From: Pedobacter ureilyticus
Lineage (GTDB): Bacteria; Bacteroidota; Bacteroidia; Sphingobacteriales; Sphingobacteriaceae
Reading direction: 5' to 3'
NCBI RefSeq assembly: GCF_005925345.1
Contig: NZ_SSHJ01000015.1
Coordinates: forward strand, 1 to 64,000
DNA length: 64,000 nt
The notes under the pieces are model-generated. The model ran no database searches, was not told the DNA's origin, and saw only the letters and a list, made by a program, of their open reading frames with translations. This document shows, piece after piece, positions 43,614-53,777 of the stretch (positions are counted from its first letter, which is position 1; each line of letters begins with the position of its first letter). The position numbers were made by a program, and so were the translations under genes.

Positions 43614-45224
43614 ATGAAACAACTTATTAAAATATCAACACGCTTCATTATTGTGGTGTCATTGGCAGCTGCCGTTACTTCATGTAAAAAAATAATTGAC
43701 GTAGATCCCATATCTAACGAAACAGTAGATAACTATTATAAGAACTATAAAGAGGTGAGTGTAGCTTTATCGGGATGCTATAACGGTATGCAAGAGCCTT
43801 TGCTTACCGAGTGGCAATTTACCGAGCTAAGGAGCGATAATGCTCGCCAGCGTTCGGTTAACAGTACCACCAATACCAATATGGAACTTAACGTGCTTAA
43901 CCTGTATACGGCTGGTCCGCAACATCAACAGATTTACAACTATTGGTTAGCCACCTACAAAAACATTCGAAACGTAAATTATGTGTTGAGAAGTTTGGGC
44001 GTAACTTATCAAAACAATCAATTGGTGTTTGGTACACCTACGGCAGATGTTACCGAAGCTCAACGTGACGAATTGGTGGGGCAGGCGTTATTCATTAGAG
44101 CTTACCATTACTTTAACCTAGTACGTTTGTACGGCGGTGTTTTTCTTGTTACCGAACCTTTGGAGGCTGCTCAGGCCAGAAAGGTTAACCGTTCTTCAAT
44201 TAACGATACCTACAACCTAATTATAAAAGATTTGGAGGCTGCGGTAGCAAAAGCTAGTGCAAAAACCTATAGTCAAATTGTTTCTACCGATTTAGGCAGG
44301 GCAAATGCATGGGCGGCAAAAGCATTATTGGCCAAAGTTTACCTTACCTTGCCGGTACCTCGTGCTGCTGATGCATTAACACTTTTAGACGATGTGATTA
44401 CAAATAGTGGTTACGGTTTAGAAAGTAGTTTTGCTCGAGTATTCTCTATTAGTAATGAGATGAATAAGGAAATTTTATTCGCTGTGCGATATAAAGCTGG
44501 CTTGGTAGGTTTGGGTAATCCCATGGCTAATCTTTTTGCTCCAGCTAGTAGCGGCGATGCCGTAATTAATGGCGATGGTAATGGGTTTAATTATCCGACT
44601 ACAAGCATAAATGGGGCTTTTGTAACCAGCACAACTAGCTTTAGCGATGCTCGTAAAGAAGTAACGATTAATGTTTATGCCAACAGCTCTACACCGCTGT
44701 ACGTCAATAAATTCTTTTCTAAAGTGGTAGTGGCTGGCGATGCGGAGAATGATTTTACTGTGCTGCGCTTTTCTGACGTGTTATTGATGAAAGCTGAAGC
44801 ACAGGGTTTCAATGGCTCAGCTGGATCTTCGGTAGGCTTAATTAATCAGGTAAGGGCGAGGGCAGGTGCAGGTAATTTTACAACAGGTACGTTTAACAGT
44901 GCATTTTATCAGTATCCTTTAAGTGGGCCAGAAGCTATTGCAAGCGATGCCGATTTTATGACAGCCTTGTTAAACGAGAGGCGTTTAGAGTTTGCTTTCG
45001 AAAATCAACGTTTGTTTGACTTGATACGTTTTGGACAAGCGGTAACGACGATGCAAAATCATTACAGTGCGGAGTATAGCGCATACTATGGCAGGTTTAG
45101 ACCGCAAATTCCCTTAGCTACTTTACAAGCTAATATTAATAACAACAAATTATTGTTACCAATTCCGCAAAGAGAAATTGATACCAATACAGAGATTACC
45201 ATTCCACAAAATCCAGGATACTAA
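43614..45224 (+). CDS. susD: SusD-like surface glycan-binding lipoprotein
   Basis: The start ATG 43614 (MKQLIKIST) is preferred to ATG 43602, which overlaps the susC stop and gives a weaker signal. The lipobox VTSC lies near residue 24. The TPR-like helical SusD fold is indicated by RAYHYFNLVRLYGGVFLVTEP, AWAAKALLAKVYLTL and the C-terminal LLNERRLEFAFENQRLFDLIRFGQ, all hallmark blocks of the RagB/SusD family. It caps the SusC transporter at the cell surface and determines glycan preference. Confidence 0.95.
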   Translation: MKQLIKISTRFIIVVSLAAAVTSCKKIIDVDPISNETVDNYYKNYKEVSVALSGCYNGMQEPLLTEWQFTELRSDNARQRSVNSTTNTNMELNVLNLYTAGPQHQQIYNYWLATYKNIRNVNYVLRSLGVTYQNNQLVFGTPTADVTEAQRDELVGQALFIRAYHYFNLVRLYGGVFLVTEPLEAAQARKVNRSSINDTYNLIIKDLEAAVAKASAKTYSQIVSTDLGRANAWAAKALLAKVYLTLPVPRAADALTLLDDVITNSGYGLESSFARVFSISNEMNKEILFAVRYKAGLVGLGNPMANLFAPASSGDAVINGDGNGFNYPTTSINGAFVTSTTSFSDARKEVTINVYANSSTPLYVNKFFSKVVVAGDAENDFTVLRFSDVLLMKAEAQGFNGSAGSSVGLINQVRARAGAGNFTTGTFNSAFYQYPLSGPEAIASDADFMTALLNERRLEFAFENQRLFDLIRFGQAVTTMQNHYSAEYSAYYGRFRPQIPLATLQANINNNKLLLPIPQREIDTNTEITIPQNPGY

Positions 45225-45235
45225 AAACTAAACAA

Positions 45236-46807
45236 ATGAAGAAAATTCTAAAAACCTTATTGTTTTGCTTTTTAGCAATAGCGATAATAACTGGTTGTAA
45301 AAAAAATGAGTTCTCTGATATTGGAGAAGGAACCGTTGAAGCAAAGGAATATATTTTTAACCGTGCAACCAAAACTTTTGATTCGGGAGACGAGCTGAAA
45401 AGCAATATTGCGGCAGCAGAAGGAGTTAAATTTGTTTATTGCTACCTACAACGTGCCGATAAAACAGATTCGTTAATTCATGTAACCGATAATAAAGGAG
45501 TAATTTCACCGACTTATGAACTTGCTATTCCAATTGCTGCATTTCCGGTAAACAGCATGAGTACGGTAAAGGGAGTAAAAGTGTTAGTGAAGCAAGGTAA
45601 CAATAGCTCGCTAGAGGGTTTTATCCCAATTAAGTATTTTGATCCGGCTTTACCTCAGTTCAGTGCATTCCCAACAACCATCAATGCCGATATCAATGGT
45701 TTGCCAACCGCTATCACGGCTACCATCAAATCAGAATTTGGTATTAAACAGGTGGATGTTTATGATGATTACCAATCGGAAAACACCTACGTTTTGGTTA
45801 ATAGCATTACAGGTATCGCTAATGTTAAAGAGTACGCCTTAAACTACGCTTACACCTATCGTAAAGCCGCTCAGCATATCAAATTGGTAGCCACCGATAT
45901 CTACAACCAAACCAACGAGATTGTGATAGATATGCCAGTTGACGTATCAATTTTTAAACCTAGATTAGATAATTTTGCCGCAAGCATTACTCCTAATACT
46001 AGCGGTAGCACCGCCGTGACAGGAGATATTAGTTCGATAACAGGATTAAAACATGTTGATATTTACGATGACCGTAACGGTACGTACGAATTACTTTCGT
46101 CTACCAACGGATTAAATGGCGTAAAAACGTACAATTATAATGGTAGTTATACGTACGCCATGCGTGCCAATAACATCAAAATTATAGCGGTAGATATCGA
46201 GGACCTGCAAACCGAGTTGATTATTCCGTTAAACGTTACTTATTTAAGCACGCTCTATAAAGATGTGGTTATGAATGCGCAAACGGCAGGAACCAATACC
46301 ATATTTTTTGATGCGGATGGAAGTACTAAAGGTAATTGCGATTTAAATGCTAGTGAAGCAACGATGGCTTTCTTGTTCTATGCAACAAGTAGTGGCCCTA
46401 CGTTTTACAGTCCTACAAATACCACCAATGTTGCTTCAAACTTTAGATGCAATGGTGCTTCGTGGGTAATTGGCAATCCATCTGTAATGAGGGCTACCAG
46501 GTTTAGGGTGTTATTACCAACAGTAGCTGCAGAGAAAGTAGTTTACGATGAAATAGCGGCGAATAGTTTTGATGATGTTGCCGCTAGGTTAGGAAGCCTA
46601 AGCATTAGTAGCAGTGGGCCTAGGTACGACGCCAATACCGCTGGTACCAGTTCGCTATTTAATGCAACCACCGCTAATTTAATTGCTGTTAGAATACCCG
46701 ATGTTGGCAATCCATCAAGTTCTAAGTTTGCACTAATTAGAGTAAAAGAAGCAAACTTTAGCGCAGGTAACTCTACCATCAAATTTGATATCTACATTCA
46801 GAAATAA
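45236..46807 (+). CDS. Surface lipoprotein, SusE/F-position glycan binder
   Basis: This 523-residue protein has a lipobox ITGC (about 17-20). Three consecutive beta-sandwich-like repeats share the patterns G-x-K-x-V-D-V-Y-D-D and Y-A-L-N-Y-A-Y-T-Y (at about 170-210 and 265-310). A C-terminal domain of about 170 residues starts near LYKDVVMNAQTAG. Position directly after susD and lipidation fit a surface glycan-binding protein, but no named family is recognised. It starts 11 bp after the susD stop. Confidence 0.75.
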   Translation: MKKILKTLLFCFLAIAIITGCKKNEFSDIGEGTVEAKEYIFNRATKTFDSGDELKSNIAAAEGVKFVYCYLQRADKTDSLIHVTDNKGVISPTYELAIPIAAFPVNSMSTVKGVKVLVKQGNNSSLEGFIPIKYFDPALPQFSAFPTTINADINGLPTAITATIKSEFGIKQVDVYDDYQSENTYVLVNSITGIANVKEYALNYAYTYRKAAQHIKLVATDIYNQTNEIVIDMPVDVSIFKPRLDNFAASITPNTSGSTAVTGDISSITGLKHVDIYDDRNGTYELLSSTNGLNGVKTYNYNGSYTYAMRANNIKIIAVDIEDLQTELIIPLNVTYLSTLYKDVVMNAQTAGTNTIFFDADGSTKGNCDLNASEATMAFLFYATSSGPTFYSPTNTTNVASNFRCNGASWVIGNPSVMRATRFRVLLPTVAAEKVVYDEIAANSFDDVAARLGSLSISSSGPRYDANTAGTSSLFNATTANLIAVRIPDVGNPSSSKFALIRVKEANFSAGNSTIKFDIYIQK

Positions 46808-46827
46808 GGTTTTTTTGGTTTATGTAT

Positions 46828-46910
46828 AAATGTTTGCCGTTTCGGTTGGAATAAAAGAAGAAAAATAGCTCATTTATTTTCTTCTCCGATTGGGACGGCA
46901 ACATTTTTTT
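46828..46910 (+). terminator. Long stem-loop between the SusE/F-position gene and the first PL6 gene
   Basis: AAATGTTTGCCGT and ACGGCAACATTT pair with one bulge, enclosing an inner GAAGAAAA...TTTTCTTC hairpin, and the right arm runs into seven T. It looks like an attenuating terminator inside block C. The remaining gap to 47084 carries several AAAATCAGCG-type direct repeats and no gene. Confidence 0.55.
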
Positions 46911-47084
46911 ATAGGTCAGGTACCAGTTGATCAAAAAATTATCAATAACCAATGTCCAAAAATCAGCGGTTAAAAATCAGCGTATATCAGCGAGAGAAAT
47001 AGCAACCAACAACCAAAAAATGAAAATCAGCGAAAATCTTCGGTTAAAATCAGCGGGAGAAAAAGCAATCAATAAACCAAAATC

Positions 47085-49409
47085 ATGAAATTCCTCGTCT
47101 CTTTTCTAGCACTTTTCCTTACTATATCTTCAGCCAATGCAGCCGAAATTCTGGTAAATACACCTCAAGAATTAAAATCTGCTGTTGCCAAAGCCAAACC
47201 TGGCGATGTCATTTTACTTGAAAATAAAGTGTGGTCAGATGTGCAGTTGGTAATTACGGGCAAAGGGACAAAAGAAAAGCCAATTTGGATAAAACCAGCA
47301 ATAGGAGAGTGGGTACAAATTTCAGGAAAATCGAACATAAAAATTGGAGGCGAATATATCTACATCAAAGGATTTCATTTCAAAAATGGTTACAGTCCGA
47401 AAGATCATGTCATTAATTTTAGGGTAGATAACGATAACTTGGCCAACAACTGTCGAATTACCCAATCTGCGGTAGAAGACTTTAGCCAACCAGAGCGCTT
47501 TAAAGGTGATTCATGGATAGCTTTATGGGGCAAGAACAATCGTGTAGATCATTGTACTTTTACCAATAAATTAAATGCTGGACCGGTAATTATTGCAGAG
47601 TTAAACGACGAACGTAGTCAGCAAAACTACCACAGCATCGATTCTAATTATTTCAACGGTCGTCAGCGTTTCGGTTCTAATGGGGGCGAAACTATACGCA
47701 TCGGTGTTTCTCGATATTCGTTAACGGCATCGAAAACTCAAATCGTACATAACCTTTTCGAAAGGTGTAATGGAGAGGTAGAAATCGTTTCCATTAAATC
47801 AGGAGAAAATAACATCAGTTTCAATACTTTTTTAGAATGCGAAGGCAGTTTGGTGTTAAGGCACGGAGCAAAAAATGTAGTGCAAGGCAATCTTTTTTTA
47901 GGAAACAATAAACCATTTACTGGCGGTGTAAGGGTCATCAATCCTGGTCACCAAGTGTTTAATAACGTATTTAAAGACCTAAAAGGCACCGCTTTTCGTT
48001 CGCCATTGGCAGTAATGAATGGCGTTCCCAACTCGTTGATCAATCGTTATTATCAGGTGGTTGATGCCAAAATAGAACGCAATACTTTCGTCAACTGTGA
48101 GCCAATCTTATTTGGTGCCGGTAAAGATGCCGAACGCACTTTGTCTCCACAAAATGTATTCTTCACTAAGAACTTATTGGTTGGACCAGGAAATGCGCTA
48201 TACATAGACGAAAACAAAGACGACGGCATCAGTATTAAAGACAATGCGGTGGTTTCAAATCTGCCAGTTCAAGAAGGTTTTGTAAACAAGAAACCGTCAA
48301 ACCTAACTATCAACGGGATTTCGTTGCCTTACTTGGCAGATTATGGCGCTCCTTTAAAGAAAATGAAATTTGTACAAAAGGCTGATGTGGGCGCTACTTG
48401 GTATAAAGAACCCATAAAACCTGTAAATCAAAATCCTCAAATTGTTAAACTTAGCGCTAAACAAGGCAAAACTATACAGCAGGCAATTGCCAAATTAAAC
48501 GATGGGGATGTTTTGGAATTGATCGATACAGGATTTTATGAGGTTGATGATGAAATTGTGGTCGGCAAATCGATTACGATCAGGGCTGTGGCAGGTTTAA
48601 AAACCAAGCCTATTTTTGTAAATGGGAGCAGCAAAACTTTAGCCGCTTTTATTACTATTGCTAATGGTGCAACCGTAAAGGTAAGTGGAATTGCCTTTAA
48701 AGGCGCTTATGGTAGCGCTGGAGATGTTCGTTGCGGCATCCGCTCCACAGAATTACCTATGAATAAACCATACAAAGTCTTTATTGATGCTTGCGAATTT
48801 TACGATTATAACGAAGGGTCTTTCGCCGGATTTAAAGGGAGTAAATCTACCTTGGCAGATAGCTTGGTAATCACCAATTCTTTGTTTAGAAATATTTCTG
48901 GAACAGGAATTAATTTAGCCGAAGAAAAAGACGATAAAGGAATTTATGGGGCAGAATATGCTGTGGTAAAAAACTGCGTTTTTACAAATATTTTGGGTAG
49001 CGCTATTAATGTGTATCGCGGCGGTAACGACGAAAGTACTTTAGGTCCATTTGTAACCATAACAAATTGTACCATTAACGAAGTTGATAACAGAGAGCAA
49101 GGTGCCGCAATAAGGTTGTTGGGTGCACAATATGCACGGGTGCTTAATTGTAATTTTGTGAACAGTGGCCAAGGCGGTAGGGCTTTAGATTTTAGAGAGT
49201 TTCGTTGGGATGATATTTTGGTAGATTATTGCAATTTTTACCAATCCGGAAAAGTGGAAACTTTTTATAATAGATTGCTGGGCGAAAGTATATTCCATAT
49301 CAAACCTGAGTTTAAAGATATTGAGTCTTTCAATTTTAGCTTGCAACCTGGAAATTCGTTGCTCGGCAAAGGTTTAAGTGGAGAAGACGTAGGAGCCAAC
49401 ATTCAATAA
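47085..49409 (+). CDS. Two-domain PL6 alginate lyase
   Basis: This 774-residue protein has a signal peptide (about 1-20). It has the full PL6 beta-helix with NGGETIRIG at 199-207, the catalytic Lys K238 in SIKSG and Arg R259 in LRHG, 21 residues apart as in AlyGC (K220/R241, recalled). A second beta-helix from about 460 to the end matches the two-domain layout of AlyGC-like enzymes. Such enzymes degrade alginate, often G-rich blocks, with release of unsaturated products. There is no lipobox, so it is periplasmic or secreted. Confidence 0.93.
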   Translation: MKFLVSFLALFLTISSANAAEILVNTPQELKSAVAKAKPGDVILLENKVWSDVQLVITGKGTKEKPIWIKPAIGEWVQISGKSNIKIGGEYIYIKGFHFKNGYSPKDHVINFRVDNDNLANNCRITQSAVEDFSQPERFKGDSWIALWGKNNRVDHCTFTNKLNAGPVIIAELNDERSQQNYHSIDSNYFNGRQRFGSNGGETIRIGVSRYSLTASKTQIVHNLFERCNGEVEIVSIKSGENNISFNTFLECEGSLVLRHGAKNVVQGNLFLGNNKPFTGGVRVINPGHQVFNNVFKDLKGTAFRSPLAVMNGVPNSLINRYYQVVDAKIERNTFVNCEPILFGAGKDAERTLSPQNVFFTKNLLVGPGNALYIDENKDDGISIKDNAVVSNLPVQEGFVNKKPSNLTINGISLPYLADYGAPLKKMKFVQKADVGATWYKEPIKPVNQNPQIVKLSAKQGKTIQQAIAKLNDGDVLELIDTGFYEVDDEIVVGKSITIRAVAGLKTKPIFVNGSSKTLAAFITIANGATVKVSGIAFKGAYGSAGDVRCGIRSTELPMNKPYKVFIDACEFYDYNEGSFAGFKGSKSTLADSLVITNSLFRNISGTGINLAEEKDDKGIYGAEYAVVKNCVFTNILGSAINVYRGGNDESTLGPFVTITNCTINEVDNREQGAAIRLLGAQYARVLNCNFVNSGQGGRALDFREFRWDDILVDYCNFYQSGKVETFYNRLLGESIFHIKPEFKDIESFNFSLQPGNSLLGKGLSGEDVGANIQ

Positions 49410-49434
49410 AATGATGATCATTTAAAAAGTAGAA

Positions 49435-50808
49435 ATGAAAAAATATAATACATTCCTTTTCGGTGTTTTCTTCGCTAACTGCGTTGTTTTTAGTTCTTGT
49501 GCTGCAAATAATGTAGGCAAAACGATAGAAGAAAAAGAACAACAAGCAAAGCAGGTACAAACAAACGTTTATACGATTAGCACTGCGGCAGAATTAAATG
49601 CGCTAAGCTTACAGCCCGGAGACAAGGTGGTGATGAAGGCTGGGGAATGGAAAAGCCAGTTGATTAATTTTAAGGCAAAAGGATCTCCCGAAAAGCCGAT
49701 TACTTTGGTGGCAGAAACAAAAGGAGCTGTAATCTTATCTGGAAACTCGAACCTTAAAATAGACGGCGAATGGTTGGTGGTTGAGGGGCTTTCTTTCAAA
49801 AATGGTTTTTCTTTAAAGGATGATGTGGTGGTGTTCACTAAAGCGACTTCTAACAGTCGTTTAACCAATACCAGTATAGAAAACTATAATCCAAGCGATA
49901 AAACTATTGATTATAAATGGGTGTCATTATTTGGGAAAAACAATAGGGTAGATCACTGTTCCATTTCGGGCAAAACACATCAAGGCACCACTTTGGTGGT
50001 TTGGTTAGATGACCAACCAAATTATCATCAAATAGATCACAATTATTTTGGTCCACGTCCAGATTTAGGTGTAAACGGAGGAGAGACCATTCGCATTGGA
50101 ACCAGCACCTATTCGATGAACGATTCGTACACCACGGTACAGCATAACATTTTCGATAAATGTAATGGCGAAATGGAAATCATTTCTATCAAATCTGGCT
50201 ACAATAAAATTCTGAATAACCTATTTTATGAGTGTGTAGGCACCGTAACGTTTAGGCATGGAAACCATTCTGAGGTGAGCAATAATTACCTGATTGGTAA
50301 TGGCGTAGCTAGTACAGGGGGTATCCGCATCATCGGCGAAAGCCAAAAAGTAGCCGACAATTATCTTTATAAAGTAGCTGGAACCGGTTTACGAGCGGCC
50401 ATTTCTGTAATGAACGCCTACCAAAACCCGGAGTTGCATGAGTATTGGCAGGTTAAAAATGCTTTGATCGAAAACAACATTATTGTTGATGCTAAGGAAG
50501 CTTTGGTATTAGGTGCCGGAAAAGATAGTAAAAGGATTTTGGCACCAGATGGGATTAAGATCATAAATAATTACATCATCAACCCGGGGGCATTATTGGT
50601 AAGCCAAGATCATGCTACTAATTTAGTTGTTCAGAATAACCAAGTGGATGGTGCTTCCTTAGCTTCTGGTTTCGTAAAAATGGGCAGCGATTTGCAAATG
50701 TCTGATGGTATTTGGCAAAATAAAACTGTGTTGCAACAACCCTTTTGGTTAAATACCGAAGTTGGTCCAGATTGGAAAAAAGACAATAGGAGTTTTATTT
50801 TTAGGTAA
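49435..50808 (+). CDS. Single-domain PL6 alginate lyase, lipoprotein
   Basis: This 457-residue protein has a lipobox VFSSC (about 18-22) and a linker rich in E/K/Q to about 45, then one PL6 beta-helix with [10 protein letters not shown]253 in SIKSG and R274 in FRHG, again 21 apart. It lacks the second helix domain of its neighbour. The lipid anchor suggests a surface enzyme that makes oligomers for SusC/SusD. It starts 25 bp after the other PL6 gene and is the last clear gene of block C. Confidence 0.93.
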   Translation: MKKYNTFLFGVFFANCVVFSSCAANNVGKTIEEKEQQAKQVQTNVYTISTAAELNALSLQPGDKVVMKAGEWKSQLINFKAKGSPEKPITLVAETKGAVILSGNSNLKIDGEWLVVEGLSFKNGFSLKDDVVVFTKATSNSRLTNTSIENYNPSDKTIDYKWVSLFGKNNRVDHCSISGKTHQGTTLVVWLDDQPNYHQIDHNYFGPRPDLGVNGGETIRIGTSTYSMNDSYTTVQHNIFDKCNGEMEIISIKSGYNKILNNLFYECVGTVTFRHGNHSEVSNNYLIGNGVASTGGIRIIGESQKVADNYLYKVAGTGLRAAISVMNAYQNPELHEYWQVKNALIENNIIVDAKEALVLGAGKDSKRILAPDGIKIINNYIINPGALLVSQDHATNLVVQNNQVDGASLASGFVKMGSDLQMSDGIWQNKTVLQQPFWLNTEVGPDWKKDNRSFIFR

Positions 50809-50996
50809 AATGGAGTTGCAATAGTAAAATGGAGATATTTTTAGCCAGCTTTTGCTGCTATCATTTTTTCAATTTGAACAGGTTCAGTTAGCCTAGTGAG
50901 TAATGTCTTCTTTTTCGGTTATACTAACAATTAATTAATGCTACAACAGAACATGGGAAGTAACTATTAATTACTTTGAATGGAGTCATTTAACCT

Positions 50997-51356
50997 TTAG
51001 CCAACCTTCAGAAAAAGTTCGGCAGGAAGGTTAAAGAAATCTCTAAGTTTTTGAGCCATCTTTAGCGTAATTTCCCTTCTGCCAGATAATACTGATGATA
51101 CATGGCTTTTGCTTCCAATTATAGGCTCAAGGTCTTTGTTCTTTAGTCCGTGTTCGTGCATTTTGTCTTTGATAACTTCAATCACATCAATTTCTGGCAT
51201 TTGAATGGTTCTGTCTTCATAATCTTTTACAAGCAGCAACAATACGCCTAATTCATCATCTTCAGGCGTTCCCTCTTCTGCATGGAAAATTTCCATGGTG
51301 CGGGTTAATGCTTTTTTATATTCTTCTTCTGTTTTTATCAATTTCCAATTCATCAT
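50997..51356 (-). CDS. higA: HigA-type antitoxin
   Basis: This 119-residue protein has an acidic N-terminus (about 1-60) and a C-terminal XRE helix-turn-helix, LKNKDLEPIIGSKSHVSSVLSGRREITLKMAQKLRDFF. It neutralises the HigB nuclease and represses the operon. It follows higB by one base, in the toxin-first order typical of HigBA. Confidence 0.9.
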   Translation of the reverse strand: MMNWKLIKTEEEYKKALTRTMEIFHAEEGTPEDDELGVLLLLVKDYEDRTIQMPEIDVIEVIKDKMHEHGLKNKDLEPIIGSKSHVSSVLSGRREITLKMAQKLRDFFNLPAELFLKVG

Positions 51357-51357
51357 T

Positions 51358-51669
51358 CTAAAAATTAAGGTTATAAGATACCGTTACCACATCTATTTTG
51401 TCATATTCCTTATGTGTGCCAAACCAAATGGTGTAACAGGCATTATGTCTAAAGTTAACCGAAACCACTAGCCTATAATCATTCCCTTTGATATTGAAAA
51501 CTACCCTTTGGTTATTTACTATACTGGCGTTTCTATATACATTTTTCAACTCATTGAAACTACTGAACTTTTGTTTCAGCATTTCATTATACCAAACCAA
51601 CAATTGCGTTTTTGCTTGAGGATATTTCTCGGTGTAATAAATGATGGTTTTACGGTTGATTATGTTCAT
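51358..51669 (-). CDS. higB: HigB-type mRNA interferase toxin
   Basis: This 103-residue RelE-fold protein of the HigB family (NELKNVYRNASIVNNQRVVFNIKGNDYRL, then CYTIWFGTHKEYDKID) would cut mRNA on the ribosome. The core strands RVVFNIKGNDYRLVV and the IWFGTHKEYDK block are intact. It is the first gene of the pair, lying between the PUL end and the second BlaI/M56 pair. Confidence 0.9.
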   Translation of the reverse strand: MNIINRKTIIYYTEKYPQAKTQLLVWYNEMLKQKFSSFNELKNVYRNASIVNNQRVVFNIKGNDYRLVVSVNFRHNACYTIWFGTHKEYDKIDVVTVSYNLNF

Positions 51670-51860
51670 TGAAACAAAGATAATAAAATGTTTTCAAAAA
51701 GAAAACCTTGTGTGCTGTCGTACCGTCGTAACGAATGGCGGGACTTTCCTCTAATTCTTGCAAGAAAATTACGCTTCAAAAAAAGTAATTGAGCGGCCAA
51801 TCACATCTCAAAACACCTTAACAAAATTTAACCTCTAAATCTTTACACTATATTAATTAC

Positions 51861-51888
51861 TTTCGTATATTTACGATTATTTCGTAAT
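51861..51888 (+). promoter_or_regulatory. Three-half-site operator of the second blaI gene
   Basis: The 28 bases contain TTTCGTA, TTACGA and TTCGTAA half-sites in alternating orientation. TTACGA-N5-TCGTAA (51871-51887) is a perfect inverted repeat. The segment ends 6 bp before the ATG at 51895, as expected for an autoregulating repressor. The same layout recurs at 58505-58532, with 22 of 28 positions identical and no gap. Confidence 0.75.
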
Positions 51889-51894
51889 TGATTG

Positions 51895-52260
51895 ATGGAG
51901 AAGTTAACACAGCAAGAAGAAGAAGCAATGCTAGCCGTTTGGCAGGTAGGCACAGGGTTTATTAAAGAGTTTATGGATGCCATGCCCGAGCCTAAAGCGC
52001 CTTATACCACCGTTGCATCAACAGTGAAAAATTTAGAGCGCAAAGGTTTTTTAAAAGGCGAGCGCTATGCAAATGCCATTCGTTACAGTGCCAAGGTAAA
52101 AGAAGCCGATTATAAAAAACGCTTTATGAATGGCTTTGTGAACGATTATTTCCAAAGTTCATATAAAGAATTGGTAGCGTTTTTTGCCAAAGATAAAAAG
52201 ATAAGTGCAGCAGAATTAAAAGAGATAATTGACCTAATTGAGCAACCTGAAGATAAATAG
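51895..52260 (+). CDS. BlaI/MecI/CopY family repressor (second copy)
   Basis: The start ATG 51895 is preferred to the preceding TTG. The 121-residue winged-helix protein (LTQQEEEAMLAVW, then APYTTVASTVKNLERKGFL) is a diverged paralogue of the repressor at 7472-7840, with a different operator. The M56 partner begins 2 bp after its stop. Its probable second target is the GLPGLI gene at 58454. Confidence 0.92.
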   Translation: MEKLTQQEEEAMLAVWQVGTGFIKEFMDAMPEPKAPYTTVASTVKNLERKGFLKGERYANAIRYSAKVKEADYKKRFMNGFVNDYFQSSYKELVAFFAKDKKISAAELKEIIDLIEQPEDK

Positions 52261-52262
52261 AG

Positions 52263-53759
52263 ATGCCACATCTTTTTATTATTCTGTTAAAGATAAACTT
52301 AGTGCTGCTGTTATTTGCAGCCACTTATTATCTGGTATTACGTAGGTTAACTTTCTATGTTTTAAATCGTTGTTTTTTGGTTTTGGGGATTGTTTTTTCC
52401 TCAGCCTATCCATTCATAGATTTAACCGAGTTTTTTCATCAACAGGAAGTAGTTGCTTACTTGCCAGAACTAAATCAAAAAGCTTCTGATTTAGTACCTA
52501 CTGGATTTTTTATTAATAACTGGCCAGTTTTAAGTGCGGTGTTCTATTTGGGGGTATTATTCATGACCATCAGGTTGTCTCTTCAATTTATCTCACTTTA
52601 CAAAATACATAAAAAATCTAATCCAAATACGGTAGCTAACTACAAAGTAAGAACGCTCAATGAAAGTGTTAGCCCGTTTTCATTTTGGCAAAATATCTAT
52701 GTTAATCCTAGCTTGCATACCGAAAAGGAATTAGATACCATTTTAGCTCACGAAACTGTTCATGTAAAGCAATGGCATTCTGTAGATATTATTTTAGCCG
52801 AACTAAGCGTAGTTTTTTACTGGTTTAATCCAGGTGTTTGGCTCATGAAAAAAGCTGTGAAAGAGAATTTGGAATTCATCACAGACCAGAAAATTTTAAA
52901 GAAAGGGATAGATAGAAAAACTTATCAATATAGCCTATTGGGCGTTGGGCAATTAAACAGCTCGGTAGCTATAGTTAATAATTTCAATATCTCTGATTTA
53001 AAGAAACGTATACAAATGATGAACGTGAAGCGTTCTTCTCGGATAACGTTAAGTAGGTATGCCTTAGCTTTGCCGGTACTGCTGGTAACAACTTTAGCAT
53101 TTACGGTTTCTAAAAAAGAGATAAAAGCCAATTTGCCACAATTGGATACAATTATTCCTCAATTGGCAGATAAGGAAGAAAGGCCAAAAGAAGTTGCTCC
53201 TTTGGTTACAACAAAACGGGCTAAAAAATCAACAAAAGCCCAAGAGATTAAAACCAAACCTGATACGGTTTTCAAAATTCGTGAGCTGGTAAATACCATT
53301 TTTATTAAAAGAGATAGCGGCGCTATTGGCAAACTAACTGCAACAGAATTAGCTGCAATGATGACGGCTATGAAAGAAAAAGTAAATTCTTTTACCGACG
53401 GGAACAAGCCACTAACAAATGGTAAAGTAGAGAAAGTGATAATTTATAGACAAAATGGAGTTGATTCTGCGAAGATGGCTGAAGCGAAAAAAATGGCCAT
53501 TACGTTTAGGGCAACGGCTAAATTTGAAGATGACAAACCCTTACAAACTGATAAAGCAAAAATGGTTACCATTAGGGCTTTTAAATTTGGAGATAGTACC
53601 GCCCACGATCAAATAGAATATGTAGTTAACGGAAAAGTTTCTCGTGTTAACGATATTAAAAACCTCAACCCGAATGATATTGAGCAAATCAATGTAATTA
53701 AGGGCGGTGAGCACAAACCTCAAATACGTATAGAGATGAAAAAGAGAGCCGAATTGTAG
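52263..53759 (+). CDS. BlaR1-type M56 metalloprotease sensor (second copy)
   Basis: This 498-residue protein has membrane helices at about 4-27, 35-50, 88-110 and 265-282, the zinc motif HETVH at 163-167 and the third-ligand region LEFITDQ near 203-209. The periplasmic tail of about 215 residues ends with EYVVNGKVS...NLNPNDIEQINVIKGG...PQIRIEM (about 452-492). That resembles the TonB-receptor plug strand order VVVDG...I-E-x-I-x-V-L-K-G. The tail lacks the EVVVxGY repeats of the other M56 protein. It probably cleaves the adjacent BlaI protein when triggered. Confidence 0.88.
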   Translation: MPHLFIILLKINLVLLLFAATYYLVLRRLTFYVLNRCFLVLGIVFSSAYPFIDLTEFFHQQEVVAYLPELNQKASDLVPTGFFINNWPVLSAVFYLGVLFMTIRLSLQFISLYKIHKKSNPNTVANYKVRTLNESVSPFSFWQNIYVNPSLHTEKELDTILAHETVHVKQWHSVDIILAELSVVFYWFNPGVWLMKKAVKENLEFITDQKILKKGIDRKTYQYSLLGVGQLNSSVAIVNNFNISDLKKRIQMMNVKRSSRITLSRYALALPVLLVTTLAFTVSKKEIKANLPQLDTIIPQLADKEERPKEVAPLVTTKRAKKSTKAQEIKTKPDTVFKIRELVNTIFIKRDSGAIGKLTATELAAMMTAMKEKVNSFTDGNKPLTNGKVEKVIIYRQNGVDSAKMAEAKKMAITFRATAKFEDDKPLQTDKAKMVTIRAFKFGDSTAHDQIEYVVNGKVSRVNDIKNLNPNDIEQINVIKGGEHKPQIRIEMKKRAEL

Positions 53760-53777
53760 TCGTTAGGCTGTGGATTG

